This document shows, piece by piece, positions 1-9,047 of a stretch of DNA of 64,000 nucleotides; position 1 is the first letter of the stretch, and each line of letters begins with the position of its first letter. A program made the position numbers and the translations under genes. Source of the stretch: Ehrlichia chaffeensis str. Arkansas. Lineage in GTDB: Bacteria; Pseudomonadota; Alphaproteobacteria; Rickettsiales; Anaplasmataceae. The notes below the pieces were generated by a model. It made no database searches. It was not told the origin of the DNA and saw nothing but the letters and a program-made list of their open reading frames with translations. The stretch is taken from contig NC_007799.1 in NCBI RefSeq assembly GCF_000013145.1, positions 496,001-560,000 of the forward strand, given 5' to 3'.

Positions 1-17
1 CTCAAACTATTGCTAGT

Positions 18-3000
18 ATGTATGAAGGTGGATTCATGAAGATTTTTTCAGGAATTCCAGTTGTAGGTGTTGTGTTCCAAAAGATTGATCAAGGTATAGA
101 TGGCTTAAAATTTGCGGTAGGTAATTACATTACTGCAGTTGCTCGTATGCCTTTAAATGCGTTAAAGAGTATTCCTTATCTAGGTGCAGCTGTTAAATTT
201 ACTGCTGGTGTTACTGGTGCATTGACTTCTTCATATAATGAATATGATAGGAGTTTTAGTAATAACTTTAAGCGGTTAAATTATGCTCGAGCTTTTATAG
301 GTGCTCATTTAGGATTTTCTCCGTTGGATGCATTGAAATATTTAGGTGGTCATGTTGCTGGCAAAATGCTTGGTAATAGGGATGGTGGATTAATTCACAA
401 TGCAATTGAAGATCGTAAAGCTGCTTTGGATAGTTTGAAAGCACATATATTAGGACCTGAGAAACATAGACCAAGCCCTTATATTCCTAATAAAAAGAAA
501 GAAACAGAGGATGATGATGCAAGGAATCCTTTTTCTAAAGAAACAGTAGGTAACAAAAGTGGTACTGTATCACCAGATGAATATAAAGGTGGTGATAAGA
601 ATCATATTATTAGGGAAGGATTACGTAGTGAAGCTGGTAGTGCATTATCAGATGATTATAAAGATGGTGATAAGAGTCATATTATTAGGGAAGGATTACG
701 TAGTGAAGCTGGTAGTGCATTATTAGATGGATATAAAGGTGGTAATGGGAGTGATATTATTAAAGGAGGATTACCTACTGAAGGTAGTACATTATTGGAT
801 AGATATGGGAATGTATGTGTAAGTGAAGGGAATATAGAGCATGCACTTGAAGTAAGAGAGCAGCTTAAAACAATGCTTGATAATGCTGAAAATGACACTG
901 CGTTGCAAACTATTCAGTATGATTGTGATAGACTTGATAATGCTTTACATGAATATTTAGGTGATAAGTTTGATGATGTTACACAGGGTTACGCTAGTTC
1001 TCGTGATCCAATGGGTCATCCTCAAGATTTAATTACTGAAGATTTATCTAAAATTAGTGCTTCCTCAGATTTTCGAGATCTGAATGCTATAGATTTAGGT
1101 ACACAGGTGCAGGTAGGTAGTGATATAGGTTCAGATGTATTACAACAGGGTTCGGCAGATGGTAATCGAAGTGAAGTTGAAGTATCAATGGATATATCGA
1201 AACGTGATGCGTTGTTGGAGCAAATGGAATTAAAAGGTATGGAAGCAGCATCAGGTACTGAGGCACAGCTATATGATAGTGCTGAGTTAAGTACTCCTTT
1301 AGATGTTACATCTTCTATTAATAATGTGTCTTCAGAAGTATCACAACAAGATTTAGCGAGTAATGGTGAAATTGAAGTATCTCTAGATAAAGATCTGGAA
1401 TTGAAGAATTTAGATGTGGTATCAGGTGATATTCCAGATGTTGAAGTTACCTCAAGTTCAGATGATGTGACACAAATATATGATAGTGCTCAAGATAGAG
1501 ATTCTTGTTTAGATATTATATCTTCTGCGGATGATGCAAGTTCAGAAGTATCACAACAAGATTTAGCGAGTAATGGTGAAATTGAAGTATCTCTAGATAA
1601 AGATCTGGAATTGAAGAATTTAGATGTGGTATCAGGTGATATTCCAGATGTTGAAGTTACCTCAAGTTCAGATGATGTGACACAAGTATATGATAGTACC
1701 GAAGATAGAGATTCTTGTTTGGATATTGTATCTTCTGCAGATGATACAAGTTCAGAAATATCACAACAAGATTTAGAAGGTAATGATGGATATGAAATTG
1801 ATAAGGATATGGGATCCTCAAACGAATCAATGCTAGATGAAATTCCAGGAGGATTTGCTGATGTTATACAAGATTGTAGTGATGCTAGTTTAAGTACTCC
1901 TTTAGGTATGTCTGCAAGAGATGATACTGATGCTACAGATACTGTAGAGGATCCAAAAGAAAATGTGTTACCGCAAGATGTAGATTTAGAAGATTTGGAC
2001 ACAACTCATTCTACGAATGATATTGCAGATTTTAGTGGTGAAAGTTCATTATTTGATGCTACTTCGGAGTCAGATAGTGCTGCATTTGTAGGTGAGCAAA
2101 GCATTGATTTCAGTACCGAGGAAGGGAGTGATTTACCTTCGGAAGTTGTAGCGCAGCATGATGTAGATTCACAAGATTCATCAGTATCAGTAAGTGATAT
2201 GGCTGTTGCGGATATGGAACAAGGAACAGAGGATTCTAAATACACCGATGTTGATGGTTTGAGTGATAGTGTTTTAGATTTAGGTTATTTAGAAGGTAAT
2301 GTAGATAATCCTGATATTGAGCCTGAACATGATATGTCACAGCAATATAGTACAGAGACTGAAGAACTCAGTGATATGCTATCTGATGATGTGATAGAAC
2401 CAGAAGGAGTAAGTGAAACTGATACTCAGGTTGATAGTGAAGAATCTCAAGATGACAGTGGTACTGCAGGTCAAGTTGAGGATGAAAGAGTACATGATGA
2501 AGTACCTTATGATACTCAAGATAGTACATCAGGAGATAAAGGTGATATTGCAGAACATGATGATAAAGATGGTGTTGTAGAACATGAGGATACTGTAGAT
2601 CAAAGTATTGACGATACTCATGAAGAAGAAGGTAAGTTTACTGAAGGAATTGTATCTGAAAGTGTGACAGAACCAGAAGGAGTAAGTGAAACTGATACTC
2701 AGGTTGATAGTGAAGAATCTCAAGGTGATAGTAGTGCTTCGGATCAAGTTGAAGATGAAAGAGTACATGATGAAGTACCTTATGATACTCAAGATAGTAC
2801 ATCAGGAGATAAAGGTGATATTGTAGAGCATGAAGATAAAGATAGTGTTGTAGAACATGAGGGTACTGTAGATCAAAGTATTGATGATACTCATGAAGAA
2901 GAAGGTAAGTTTACTGAAGGAATTGTATCTGAAAGTGTGACAGAACCAGAAGGAGTAAGTGAAACTGATACTCAGGTTGATAGTGAAGAATCTCAAGGTG

Positions 3001-5957
3001 ATAGTAGTGCTTCAGGTCAAGTTGAAGATGAAAGAGTACATGATGAAGTACCTTATGATACTCAAGATAGTACATCAGGAGATAAAGATGATATTGTAGA
3101 GCATGAGGATACTGTAGATCAAAGTATTGACGATACTCATGAAGAAGAAGGTAAGTTTACTGAAGGAATTGTATCTGAAAGTGTGGCAGAACCAGAAGGA
3201 GTAAGTGAAACTGATACTCAGGTTGATAGTGAAGAATCTCAAGGTGATAGTAGTGCTTCAGGTCAAGTTGAAGATGAAAGAGTACATGATGAAGTACCTT
3301 ATGATAGTCAAGATGATACTCAAGATAGTACATCAGAAGATGAAGGTGATGTCGTAGAACATGGTGATAAAGGTGATATTGTAGCGCATGAAGATAAAGA
3401 TAGTGTTGTAGAACATGAGGGTACTGTAGATCAAAGTATTGACGATACTCATGAAGAAGAAGGTAAGTTTACTGAAGGAATTGTATCTGAAAGTGTGACA
3501 GAACCAGAAGAAGTAAGTGAAGCTGATACTCAGGTTGATAGTGAAGAATCTCAAGGTGATAGTAGTGCTTCGGATCAAGTTGAGGATGAAAGAGTACATG
3601 ATGAAGTACCTTATGATATTCAAGATAGTACATCAGGAGATAAAGGTGATATTGCAGAACATGGTGATAAAGATGATATTGTAGAGCATGAGGATACTGT
3701 AGATCAAAGTATTGACGATACTCATGAAGAAGAAGGTAAGTTTACTGAAGGAATTGTATCTGAAAGTGTGACAGAACCAGAAGAAGTAAGTGAAGCTGAT
3801 ACTCAGGTTGATAGTGAAGAATCTCAAGGTGATAGTAGTGCTTCGGATCAAGTTGAAGATGACAAGGTACATGATGAAGTACCTTATGATAGTCAAGATG
3901 ACGTAGAACATGGTGATAAAGGTGATATTGTAGCGCATGAAGATAAAGATAGTGTTGTAGAACATGAGGGTACTGTAGATCAAAGTATTGACGATACTCA
4001 TGAAGAAGAAGGTAAGTTTACTGAAGGAATTGTATCTGAAAGTGTGGCAGAACCAGAAGGAGTAAGTGACGTTGATACTCAGGTTGATAGTGAAGAATCT
4101 CAAGGTGATAGTAGTGCTTCGGATCAAGTTGAAGATGACAAGGTACATGATGAAGTACCTTATGATAGTCAAGATGATACTCAAGATAGTACATCAGAAG
4201 ATGAAGGTGATGTCGTAGAACATGGTGATAAAGGTGATATTGTAGAACATGAGGGTACTGTAGATCAAAGTATTGACGATACTCATGAAGAAGAAGGTAA
4301 GTTTACTGAAGGAATTGTATCTGAAAGTGTGGCAGAACCAGAAGAAGTAAGTGAAGCTGATACTCAGGTTGATAGTGAAGAATCTCAAGGTGATAGTAGT
4401 GCTTCGGATCAAGTTGAGGATGAAAGAGTACATGATGAAGTACCTTATGATGCTCAAGATAGTACATCAGGAGATAAAGGTGATATTGCAGAACATGGTG
4501 ATAAAGATGATATTGTAGAGCATGATGATAAAGGTGGTGTTGTAGAACATGAGGATACTGTAGATCAAAGTATTGACGATACTCATGAAGAAGAAGGTAA
4601 GTTTACTGAAGGAATTGTATCTGAAAGTGTGACAGAACCAGAAGGAGTAAGTGAAACTGATACTCAGGTTGATAGTGAAGAATCTCAAGGTGATAGTAGT
4701 GCTTCGGATCAAGTTGAAGATGAAAGAGTACATGATGAAGTACCTTATGATAGTCAAGATGATACTCAAGATAGTGCATCAGAAGATGAAGGTGATGTCG
4801 TAGAACATGGTGATAAAGGTGATATTGTAGAGCATGAAGATAAAGATAGTGTTGTAGAACATGAGGGTACTGTAGATCAAAGTATTGACGATACTTATGA
4901 AGAAGAAGGTAAGTTTACTGAAGGAATTGTATCTGAAAGTGTGACAGAACCAGAAGAAGTAAGTGAAGCTGACACTCAGGTTAATAATGAAGAATCTCAA
5001 GGTGATAGTAGTGCTTCGGATCAAGTTGAGGATGAAAGAGTACATGATGAAGTACCTTATGATGCTCAAGATAGTACATCAGGAGATAAAGGTGATATTG
5101 CAGAACATGGTGATAAAGATGATATTGTAGAGCATGATGATAAAGATGGTGTTGTGGAACATGATGATAAAGATGGTGTTGTGGAACATGAGGATACTGT
5201 AGATCAAAGTATTGACGATACTCATGAAGAAGAAGGTAAGTTTACTGAAGGAATTGTATCTGAAAGTGTGACAGAACCGGAGGAAGTAAGTGAAGCTGAT
5301 ACTCAGGTTGATGAAACACTTCAGGATTTAGAACATGAAGATCTTAAAGAGGGTGCTGATGATATATCTGATAGTGAAACAGATGAAAATAGTTCAGGAA
5401 ATAGTGATAGTGTATCCGATGTTGAAGGGTTAGCTAGTTTAGCATCTATTGGTGAAGAAAGTACGATAACTCAAAATGTAAAAACACAATCTGTACAGTC
5501 TAGTGCTATATTATCGATGAAAGATAGGGACGGAGTTCTAGATAATAAGGGTATTCCAAGTGATCAATTGGATGTTAAAGATACAGAAAAGAAGAAGAAA
5601 GAATCTAGCAAAAGCAAAGTTGAGAATTCTGATAAAAAAGCAAAGTCAACTAAAGCAACTGTGACTCCAAAGTCTTTAAAGAAAACTTTTAAAGTAATAT
5701 TGAGTCAATGTACGCAAGAATTATCAAATAAATTATCTGAAGCTTTTGATAAGTTATTTATAGATCCTCAAAGTGGTAAACAAAAACGTAGATTATCAAA
5801 ACAAGATATTGCATTAATGATAGAGCAGCTTAAGGCAATGATAGAATCATTAAAGGATAGAAAAGCACAGGTGACAGATCCTGATGAAATGAAAGCGATA
5901 GAAGAAAGTATTAAACAAGCAGAATCTACAATTCAGAATTTATTGAATCAGGAATAA
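18..5957 (+). CDS. Giant acidic tandem-repeat protein (Ehrlichia TRP-like), 5' end uncertain
   Basis: A very large open frame (1979 codons from the ATG at 18), mostly Asp/Glu/Ser/Thr-rich. The frame stays open to the window edge, so the true start may lie outside. An ATG at 36 preceded by AAGGTGG is another good start. The N-terminal ~130 residues are mildly hydrophobic and not repetitive. Three in-frame tandem-repeat families follow (about 576-800, 1331-1760 and 2395-5312). The C-terminus changes character: a Lys/Ser-rich stretch near residue 1855, then ~90 residues rich in Leu, Glu, Gln and Lys that look like a helical coiled coil ending at 5957. No classic signal peptide is visible. Known Ehrlichia TRPs are acidic, repeat-bearing, immunodominant secreted effectors; membership here is inferred from composition and architecture, because the repeat sequence does not match a TRP I can recall. 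A stand-alone gene with no operon partners visible. Confidence 0.85.
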   Translation: MYEGGFMKIFSGIPVVGVVFQKIDQGIDGLKFAVGNYITAVARMPLNALKSIPYLGAAVKFTAGVTGALTSSYNEYDRSFSNNFKRLNYARAFIGAHLGFSPLDALKYLGGHVAGKMLGNRDGGLIHNAIEDRKAALDSLKAHILGPEKHRPSPYIPNKKKETEDDDARNPFSKETVGNKSGTVSPDEYKGGDKNHIIREGLRSEAGSALSDDYKDGDKSHIIREGLRSEAGSALLDGYKGGNGSDIIKGGLPTEGSTLLDRYGNVCVSEGNIEHALEVREQLKTMLDNAENDTALQTIQYDCDRLDNALHEYLGDKFDDVTQGYASSRDPMGHPQDLITEDLSKISASSDFRDLNAIDLGTQVQVGSDIGSDVLQQGSADGNRSEVEVSMDISKRDALLEQMELKGMEAASGTEAQLYDSAELSTPLDVTSSINNVSSEVSQQDLASNGEIEVSLDKDLELKNLDVVSGDIPDVEVTSSSDDVTQIYDSAQDRDSCLDIISSADDASSEVSQQDLASNGEIEVSLDKDLELKNLDVVSGDIPDVEVTSSSDDVTQVYDSTEDRDSCLDIVSSADDTSSEISQQDLEGNDGYEIDKDMGSSNESMLDEIPGGFADVIQDCSDASLSTPLGMSARDDTDATDTVEDPKENVLPQDVDLEDLDTTHSTNDIADFSGESSLFDATSESDSAAFVGEQSIDFSTEEGSDLPSEVVAQHDVDSQDSSVSVSDMAVADMEQGTEDSKYTDVDGLSDSVLDLGYLEGNVDNPDIEPEHDMSQQYSTETEELSDMLSDDVIEPEGVSETDTQVDSEESQDDSGTAGQVEDERVHDEVPYDTQDSTSGDKGDIAEHDDKDGVVEHEDTVDQSIDDTHEEEGKFTEGIVSESVTEPEGVSETDTQVDSEESQGDSSASDQVEDERVHDEVPYDTQDSTSGDKGDIVEHEDKDSVVEHEGTVDQSIDDTHEEEGKFTEGIVSESVTEPEGVSETDTQVDSEESQGDSSASGQVEDERVHDEVPYDTQDSTSGDKDDIVEHEDTVDQSIDDTHEEEGKFTEGIVSESVAEPEGVSETDTQVDSEESQGDSSASGQVEDERVHDEVPYDSQDDTQDSTSEDEGDVVEHGDKGDIVAHEDKDSVVEHEGTVDQSIDDTHEEEGKFTEGIVSESVTEPEEVSEADTQVDSEESQGDSSASDQVEDERVHDEVPYDIQDSTSGDKGDIAEHGDKDDIVEHEDTVDQSIDDTHEEEGKFTEGIVSESVTEPEEVSEADTQVDSEESQGDSSASDQVEDDKVHDEVPYDSQDDVEHGDKGDIVAHEDKDSVVEHEGTVDQSIDDTHEEEGKFTEGIVSESVAEPEGVSDVDTQVDSEESQGDSSASDQVEDDKVHDEVPYDSQDDTQDSTSEDEGDVVEHGDKGDIVEHEGTVDQSIDDTHEEEGKFTEGIVSESVAEPEEVSEADTQVDSEESQGDSSASDQVEDERVHDEVPYDAQDSTSGDKGDIAEHGDKDDIVEHDDKGGVVEHEDTVDQSIDDTHEEEGKFTEGIVSESVTEPEGVSETDTQVDSEESQGDSSASDQVEDERVHDEVPYDSQDDTQDSASEDEGDVVEHGDKGDIVEHEDKDSVVEHEGTVDQSIDDTYEEEGKFTEGIVSESVTEPEEVSEADTQVNNEESQGDSSASDQVEDERVHDEVPYDAQDSTSGDKGDIAEHGDKDDIVEHDDKDGVVEHDDKDGVVEHEDTVDQSIDDTHEEEGKFTEGIVSESVTEPEEVSEADTQVDETLQDLEHEDLKEGADDISDSETDENSSGNSDSVSDVEGLASLASIGEESTITQNVKTQSVQSSAILSMKDRDGVLDNKGIPSDQLDVKDTEKKKKESSKSKVENSDKKAKSTKATVTPKSLKKTFKVILSQCTQELSNKLSEAFDKLFIDPQSGKQKRRLSKQDIALMIEQLKAMIESLKDRKAQVTDPDEMKAIEESIKQAESTIQNLLNQE
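576..800 (+). repeat. Tandem repeat family A (3 x ~75 bp) in the giant gene
   Basis: Three consecutive coding units starting at 576, 651 and 726. Each encodes about 25 residues of the form D-x-Y-K-x-G, then HIIREGLRSEAGSAL. The first two are nearly identical; the third is degenerate and slightly shorter. The frame is preserved. Confidence 0.85.
1331..1760 (+). repeat. Tandem repeat family B (2 full x 210 bp plus a partial) in the giant gene
   Basis: Units start at 1331 and 1541, and a diverging third start is at 1751. Each full unit is 210 bp (70 codons) and contains SSEVSQQDLASNGEIEVSL and, later, DVVSGDIPDVEVTSSSDDV. The two full units are almost identical at DNA level, suggesting recent duplication. 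Confidence 0.85.
2395..5312 (+). repeat. Tandem repeat family C (about 10 units of 82-109 codons) in the giant gene
   Basis: The core EEEGKFTEGIVSESV recurs ten times. Measured at its GGTAAG, the copies start at 2631, 2904, 3150, 3462, 3735, 4011, 4296, 4596, 4908 and 5235, giving spacings of 273, 246, 312, 273, 276, 285, 300, 312 and 327 bp, all multiples of three. Other blocks in each unit are EPEGVSETDTQV, SEESQGDSSAS, VHDEVPYD and VDQSIDD. Length differences come mainly from gain or loss of a short module of the type DKDGVVEH. Confidence 0.92.
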
Positions 5958-6108
5958 TTCCACTATCATAAGAGAGTTAGTAGTATTTTAGGTTGAATAG
6001 AGAGTTAAGGGAAATTTATGTTTATTTATTATATAAACTTCTATAAGGCAGTGTAAAGTAACTTCTATATGTAAATATATTAAAGATTATATCAATTTTA
6101 GCATAAAT

Positions 6109-6708
6109 CTAAACTTTTACTTCTATGAGTGCAATATTGTTGCAATTATATTCTTTATAATTATTTATAGAGTATGGTAAGTAATCTGAATCAAATCTTA
6201 CAGGCACATCAAATTCGTAATCTACATGTATTTTTACTCCATTATGTGGTGGATTGTTGAACTCTATTTGACCATTTAAGAAATTTATAGAAAACCCATC
6301 GGCTTTTATAATGTTATTGTAGTAAATTTTTACTGTATTCATAACTGGTTTTGTAATTATACGTGTGTATGAGTATTGATCGATACTATATGTTTTGATT
6401 ATTTGAAAATTTTTTTGCTGATCATTTCCTATACCAATTTGTTGTTTTTTTGCTTTATAATCTAGCCAATCTTTAAAACGGAATCCAATAGCTTTACCTT
6501 TATGAATGTAAAAAAAATGAATTAATCTTACTAATTGATCTTTTGATTTTGTGTTATACATTACATTGTATTTGTTGCGTGGGTATGATAGATTGATTCT
6601 ACGATATTCACTTCCATTATTTGTTTCAATAATGTTTGTTGAAAATTCTGGTCCACCAGTTGACCCGTAAGAAATATCTTCTGGAAATCTTATTTCATGG
6701 AATGTCAT
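6109..6708 (-). CDS. DUF2460 family phage/GTA tail-type protein
   Basis: A 199-residue protein with the features I associate with DUF2460, a family found in prophages and in gene transfer agent clusters of alphaproteobacteria. It begins MTFHEIRFPEDISYGSTGGP. It then has a basic segment with RRINLSYPRNKYNV, a GFRFKDWLDYKA block near residue 75-87, and a beta-rich C-terminal half ending in VDYEFDVPVRFD. In GTAs the family is a tail/baseplate component. Here it stands alone, on the opposite strand to the repeat gene, with no capsid, portal or terminase genes in view. That suggests a retained GTA-like gene separated from its partners. The family call rests on motif memory; the reading frame itself is sound. 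Confidence 0.75.
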   Translation of the reverse strand: MTFHEIRFPEDISYGSTGGPEFSTNIIETNNGSEYRRINLSYPRNKYNVMYNTKSKDQLVRLIHFFYIHKGKAIGFRFKDWLDYKAKKQQIGIGNDQQKNFQIIKTYSIDQYSYTRIITKPVMNTVKIYYNNIIKADGFSINFLNGQIEFNNPPHNGVKIHVDYEFDVPVRFDSDYLPYSINNYKEYNCNNIALIEVKV

Positions 6709-6913
6709 TGTTATTGTTAGTTATGTAAAATGTATTTTAAAATTGTAGGTATAAAGATACTTTTGTACTGATTATTTAATGATAATAATAGTAATTAAAC
6801 ATCATGCTTATTGTTCTAGATATTAGGATTACACTTTTATAATGAATAATATGCTAGGTATAGGTATTATATATGCATGTTGAGATTTATGTAATCAAAT
6901 ACTAAAGAAAAAC

Positions 6914-7381
6914 TTATATTCCAGTTGAACCAAATCCTTGGGCTCCGCGTTTTGTTTTATCATTGTCAAAATCTTCAACGAGATCCCATGAAATACGCGT
7001 TATTGGAGCTATTATCATTTGTGCTATTCTATCTCCGTATTTTATAGTATATGCTTCATTTCCAAGATTAATTAAGATAACTTTGATTTCTCCACGATAG
7101 TCAGCATCTATAGTTCCTGGAGTATTGAGTACAGTTATACCGAATTTAAGTGCCAGTCCAGATCTTGGTCTAACTTGAGCTTCATATCCATTAGGAACAG
7201 AAATTGCAATACCAGTATTAATGCACACTCTGCATCCTGGTTCTAATATAACGTCTGTGACAACTGCTGAATATAAATCCATACCAGAACTATTATCTGT
7301 TGAATATGATGGAAGAGGCAGATTATTTTTGGTTAACTTAATAACCTTAATTGACATGTTTGGAATGATAGAATGCTCCAT
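6914..7381 (-). CDS. dut: dUTP diphosphatase (deoxyuridine triphosphatase)
   Basis: Hydrolyses dUTP to dUMP and pyrophosphate, keeping uracil out of DNA and feeding dTMP synthesis. The five trimeric dUTPase motifs are visible: SGMDLYS, PRSGLALK, the substrate-binding GTIDADYRGEIKV, a DRIAQMI block, and the C-terminal Gly-rich arm RGAQGFGSTG. Length (155 residues) is normal. An internal ATG at residue 9 (7357; MSIKVIKL) may be the real start, since the first eight residues lie outside the conserved fold. Single gene, preceded by a ~150-bp gap from ispH. Confidence 0.95.
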   Translation of the reverse strand: MEHSIIPNMSIKVIKLTKNNLPLPSYSTDNSSGMDLYSAVVTDVILEPGCRVCINTGIAISVPNGYEAQVRPRSGLALKFGITVLNTPGTIDADYRGEIKVILINLGNEAYTIKYGDRIAQMIIAPITRISWDLVEDFDNDKTKRGAQGFGSTGI

Positions 7382-7527
7382 GAGTTTCCTATAATTGTGA
7401 TTTTAATTTGTATTATTCAATAAATCTATTACCAAGTCTACCATGAATATATATAATGAATAGAGTAATTTTTTTAATACTGGAAGTGCAAGATAGAAAA
7501 TTTACCATTGTGAAAATAGCAGATATG

Positions 7528-8487
7528 TTATAGTTTGTATTCTCTTAATTGTTTTGGTATATTGAATGCAACGTTCTCTCTTATAACTTCTAAATCTGAT
7601 AACTTGATATTCATGTGCTGTTTCAGTAAATCTATTACTTCTGTGATTAGTATTTCTGGGGCTGATGCTCCTGCAGTTATTCCTATTTTGTTTACATCTT
7701 TTAAAATATCTAAGTTAATTTCCTGATAAGAATCTATTAAAAAAGCAGGAGTTTTTAATTCAGCTAGTTCTTTTAAACGATTTGAATTTGAACTATTCTT
7801 GCTTCCTAATACGAATATGATATCTACTAATTCTGATAATTGTTTTACAGCAGTTTGCCTATTTTGAGTAGCATAACAGATATCCTTTAAATCTGGCCCT
7901 TTAATATTTGGGAATTTTTGTTTTAGTTTGTTGATTATTTCTTTTGTGTCATCTACACTTAAAGTTGTTTGTGTAACATATGCAAGTTTATCTGAATTTG
8001 TTACTTCTATATTATCAATGTCAGATAGGTTTTGTACTAATAGTACAGGGTTGGTTATTTGTCCCATAGTACCTTCGACTTCACGATGCCCTTTATGGCC
8101 TATTAAAATTATTTGATATCCTTTTTTATCATAAGCTTGCACTTCCTTATGTACTTTATTTACTAATGGACATGTTGCATCAATAATCTCTAAGTTGCAT
8201 GATTGTCCTAGGTGTTCTATTTCTTTTGAAATACCGTGTGCACTATATATTAATATTGATCCATCTTCAGCTTGATCTAATGTATCTATAAAAATTACAC
8301 CCATTTCCTTTAAGGAATTAATTATATATTTATTGTGTACAATTTCATGTAGTACGTAAACTTTTCTATTGTCACTATGGTATTTTACTGCTAGCTTTAC
8401 GATTTCTATTGCTCTAGAAACTCCCGCACAAAATCCTCTTGGATTAGCAAGTATCACTTCAACATTTTTTTTTAAATTTTGATGCAC
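7528..8487 (-). CDS. ispH: 4-hydroxy-3-methylbut-2-enyl diphosphate reductase (IspH/LytB)
   Basis: Last step of the MEP isoprenoid pathway: reduces HMBPP to IPP and DMAPP on a [4Fe-4S] cluster. The three cluster cysteines are seen in NPRGFCAGV, DATCPLVNKVH and DICYATQNRQ, and GHREVEGTMGQ is also conserved. Length (319 residues) is typical. The start is GTG (VHQNLKK). dxr, an early enzyme of the same pathway, is at the far end of this window, so the MEP pathway is present. Confidence 0.96.
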   Translation of the reverse strand: MHQNLKKNVEVILANPRGFCAGVSRAIEIVKLAVKYHSDNRKVYVLHEIVHNKYIINSLKEMGVIFIDTLDQAEDGSILIYSAHGISKEIEHLGQSCNLEIIDATCPLVNKVHKEVQAYDKKGYQIILIGHKGHREVEGTMGQITNPVLLVQNLSDIDNIEVTNSDKLAYVTQTTLSVDDTKEIINKLKQKFPNIKGPDLKDICYATQNRQTAVKQLSELVDIIFVLGSKNSSNSNRLKELAELKTPAFLIDSYQEINLDILKDVNKIGITAGASAPEILITEVIDLLKQHMNIKLSDLEVIRENVAFNIPKQLREYKL

Positions 8488-9047
8488 TTACATACCTAAC
8501 TTTATCTACCTAATTATATATTGATAATAAAATATTGCAATATACAAGTTATAGTAATGCCCAATAGTAGCAATGATATTCCATTTGGTCTTATGTATTA
8601 AAAGTTCTGGTTTTATTGTAAATTAGTAGATTAGAGTTTGAAAAATATGTTGCTTGTTGGAATTTACATATTGTAATATAGCAGTTATAAAAGTAATATT
8701 GCTTTTAGATAATGTAATTTGAAATAGGGTTTTGAGATTTCAATAATAGCAAGATAAGTTAATAATTAAACTTTACCGTTAGTGACGTTTTAATTGTCTA
8801 AACGGTAATATTCTTAATATTAATAATTATCAATATATTTTCCTTGTTTATCGTATAACTGTTAGATACCTAATATTGAATGAACTGTAATTCTGATATG
8901 TAAGTTATCGTTTTAAAGTTGAGGGTTATGTTATAGTTAAGATATAGAACTTTAAGTATGTTCATAAAACTTACTAAACCTGAAAGTATAAACCCTATAA
9001 GGTTCATATAAAAAAGATTTTATATTTTAATGGTATATAAGGAGGTT
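8488..9047. other. 560-bp non-coding gap between ispH and carA
   Basis: AT-rich, no plausible gene in six frames. It lies upstream of ispH and downstream of carA, both on the minus strand. It contains one perfect 8-bp dyad (TTACCGTT at 8773-8780 and AACGGTAA at 8801-8808) that could be a weak carA terminator or a protein site. Confidence 0.5.
8773..8808. repeat. 8-bp dyad symmetry downstream of carA
   Basis: TTACCGTT and AACGGTAA are exact reverse complements separated by 20 bases. It is unusually G+C-rich for this gap. No T-run follows on the minus strand, so a terminator call is weak. Confidence 0.3.

Noticed and set aside
2529-5069. Series of minus-strand open frames of 64-183 codons opposite the repeat array
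   Set aside because: They are mirror images of the in-frame repeats, each repeating the same hydrophobic peptide; the plus-strand frame explains the sequence.
2395-5312. Repeat array considered as a CRISPR
   Set aside because: Units are long, contiguous, coding and in frame, with no unique spacers or cas genes.
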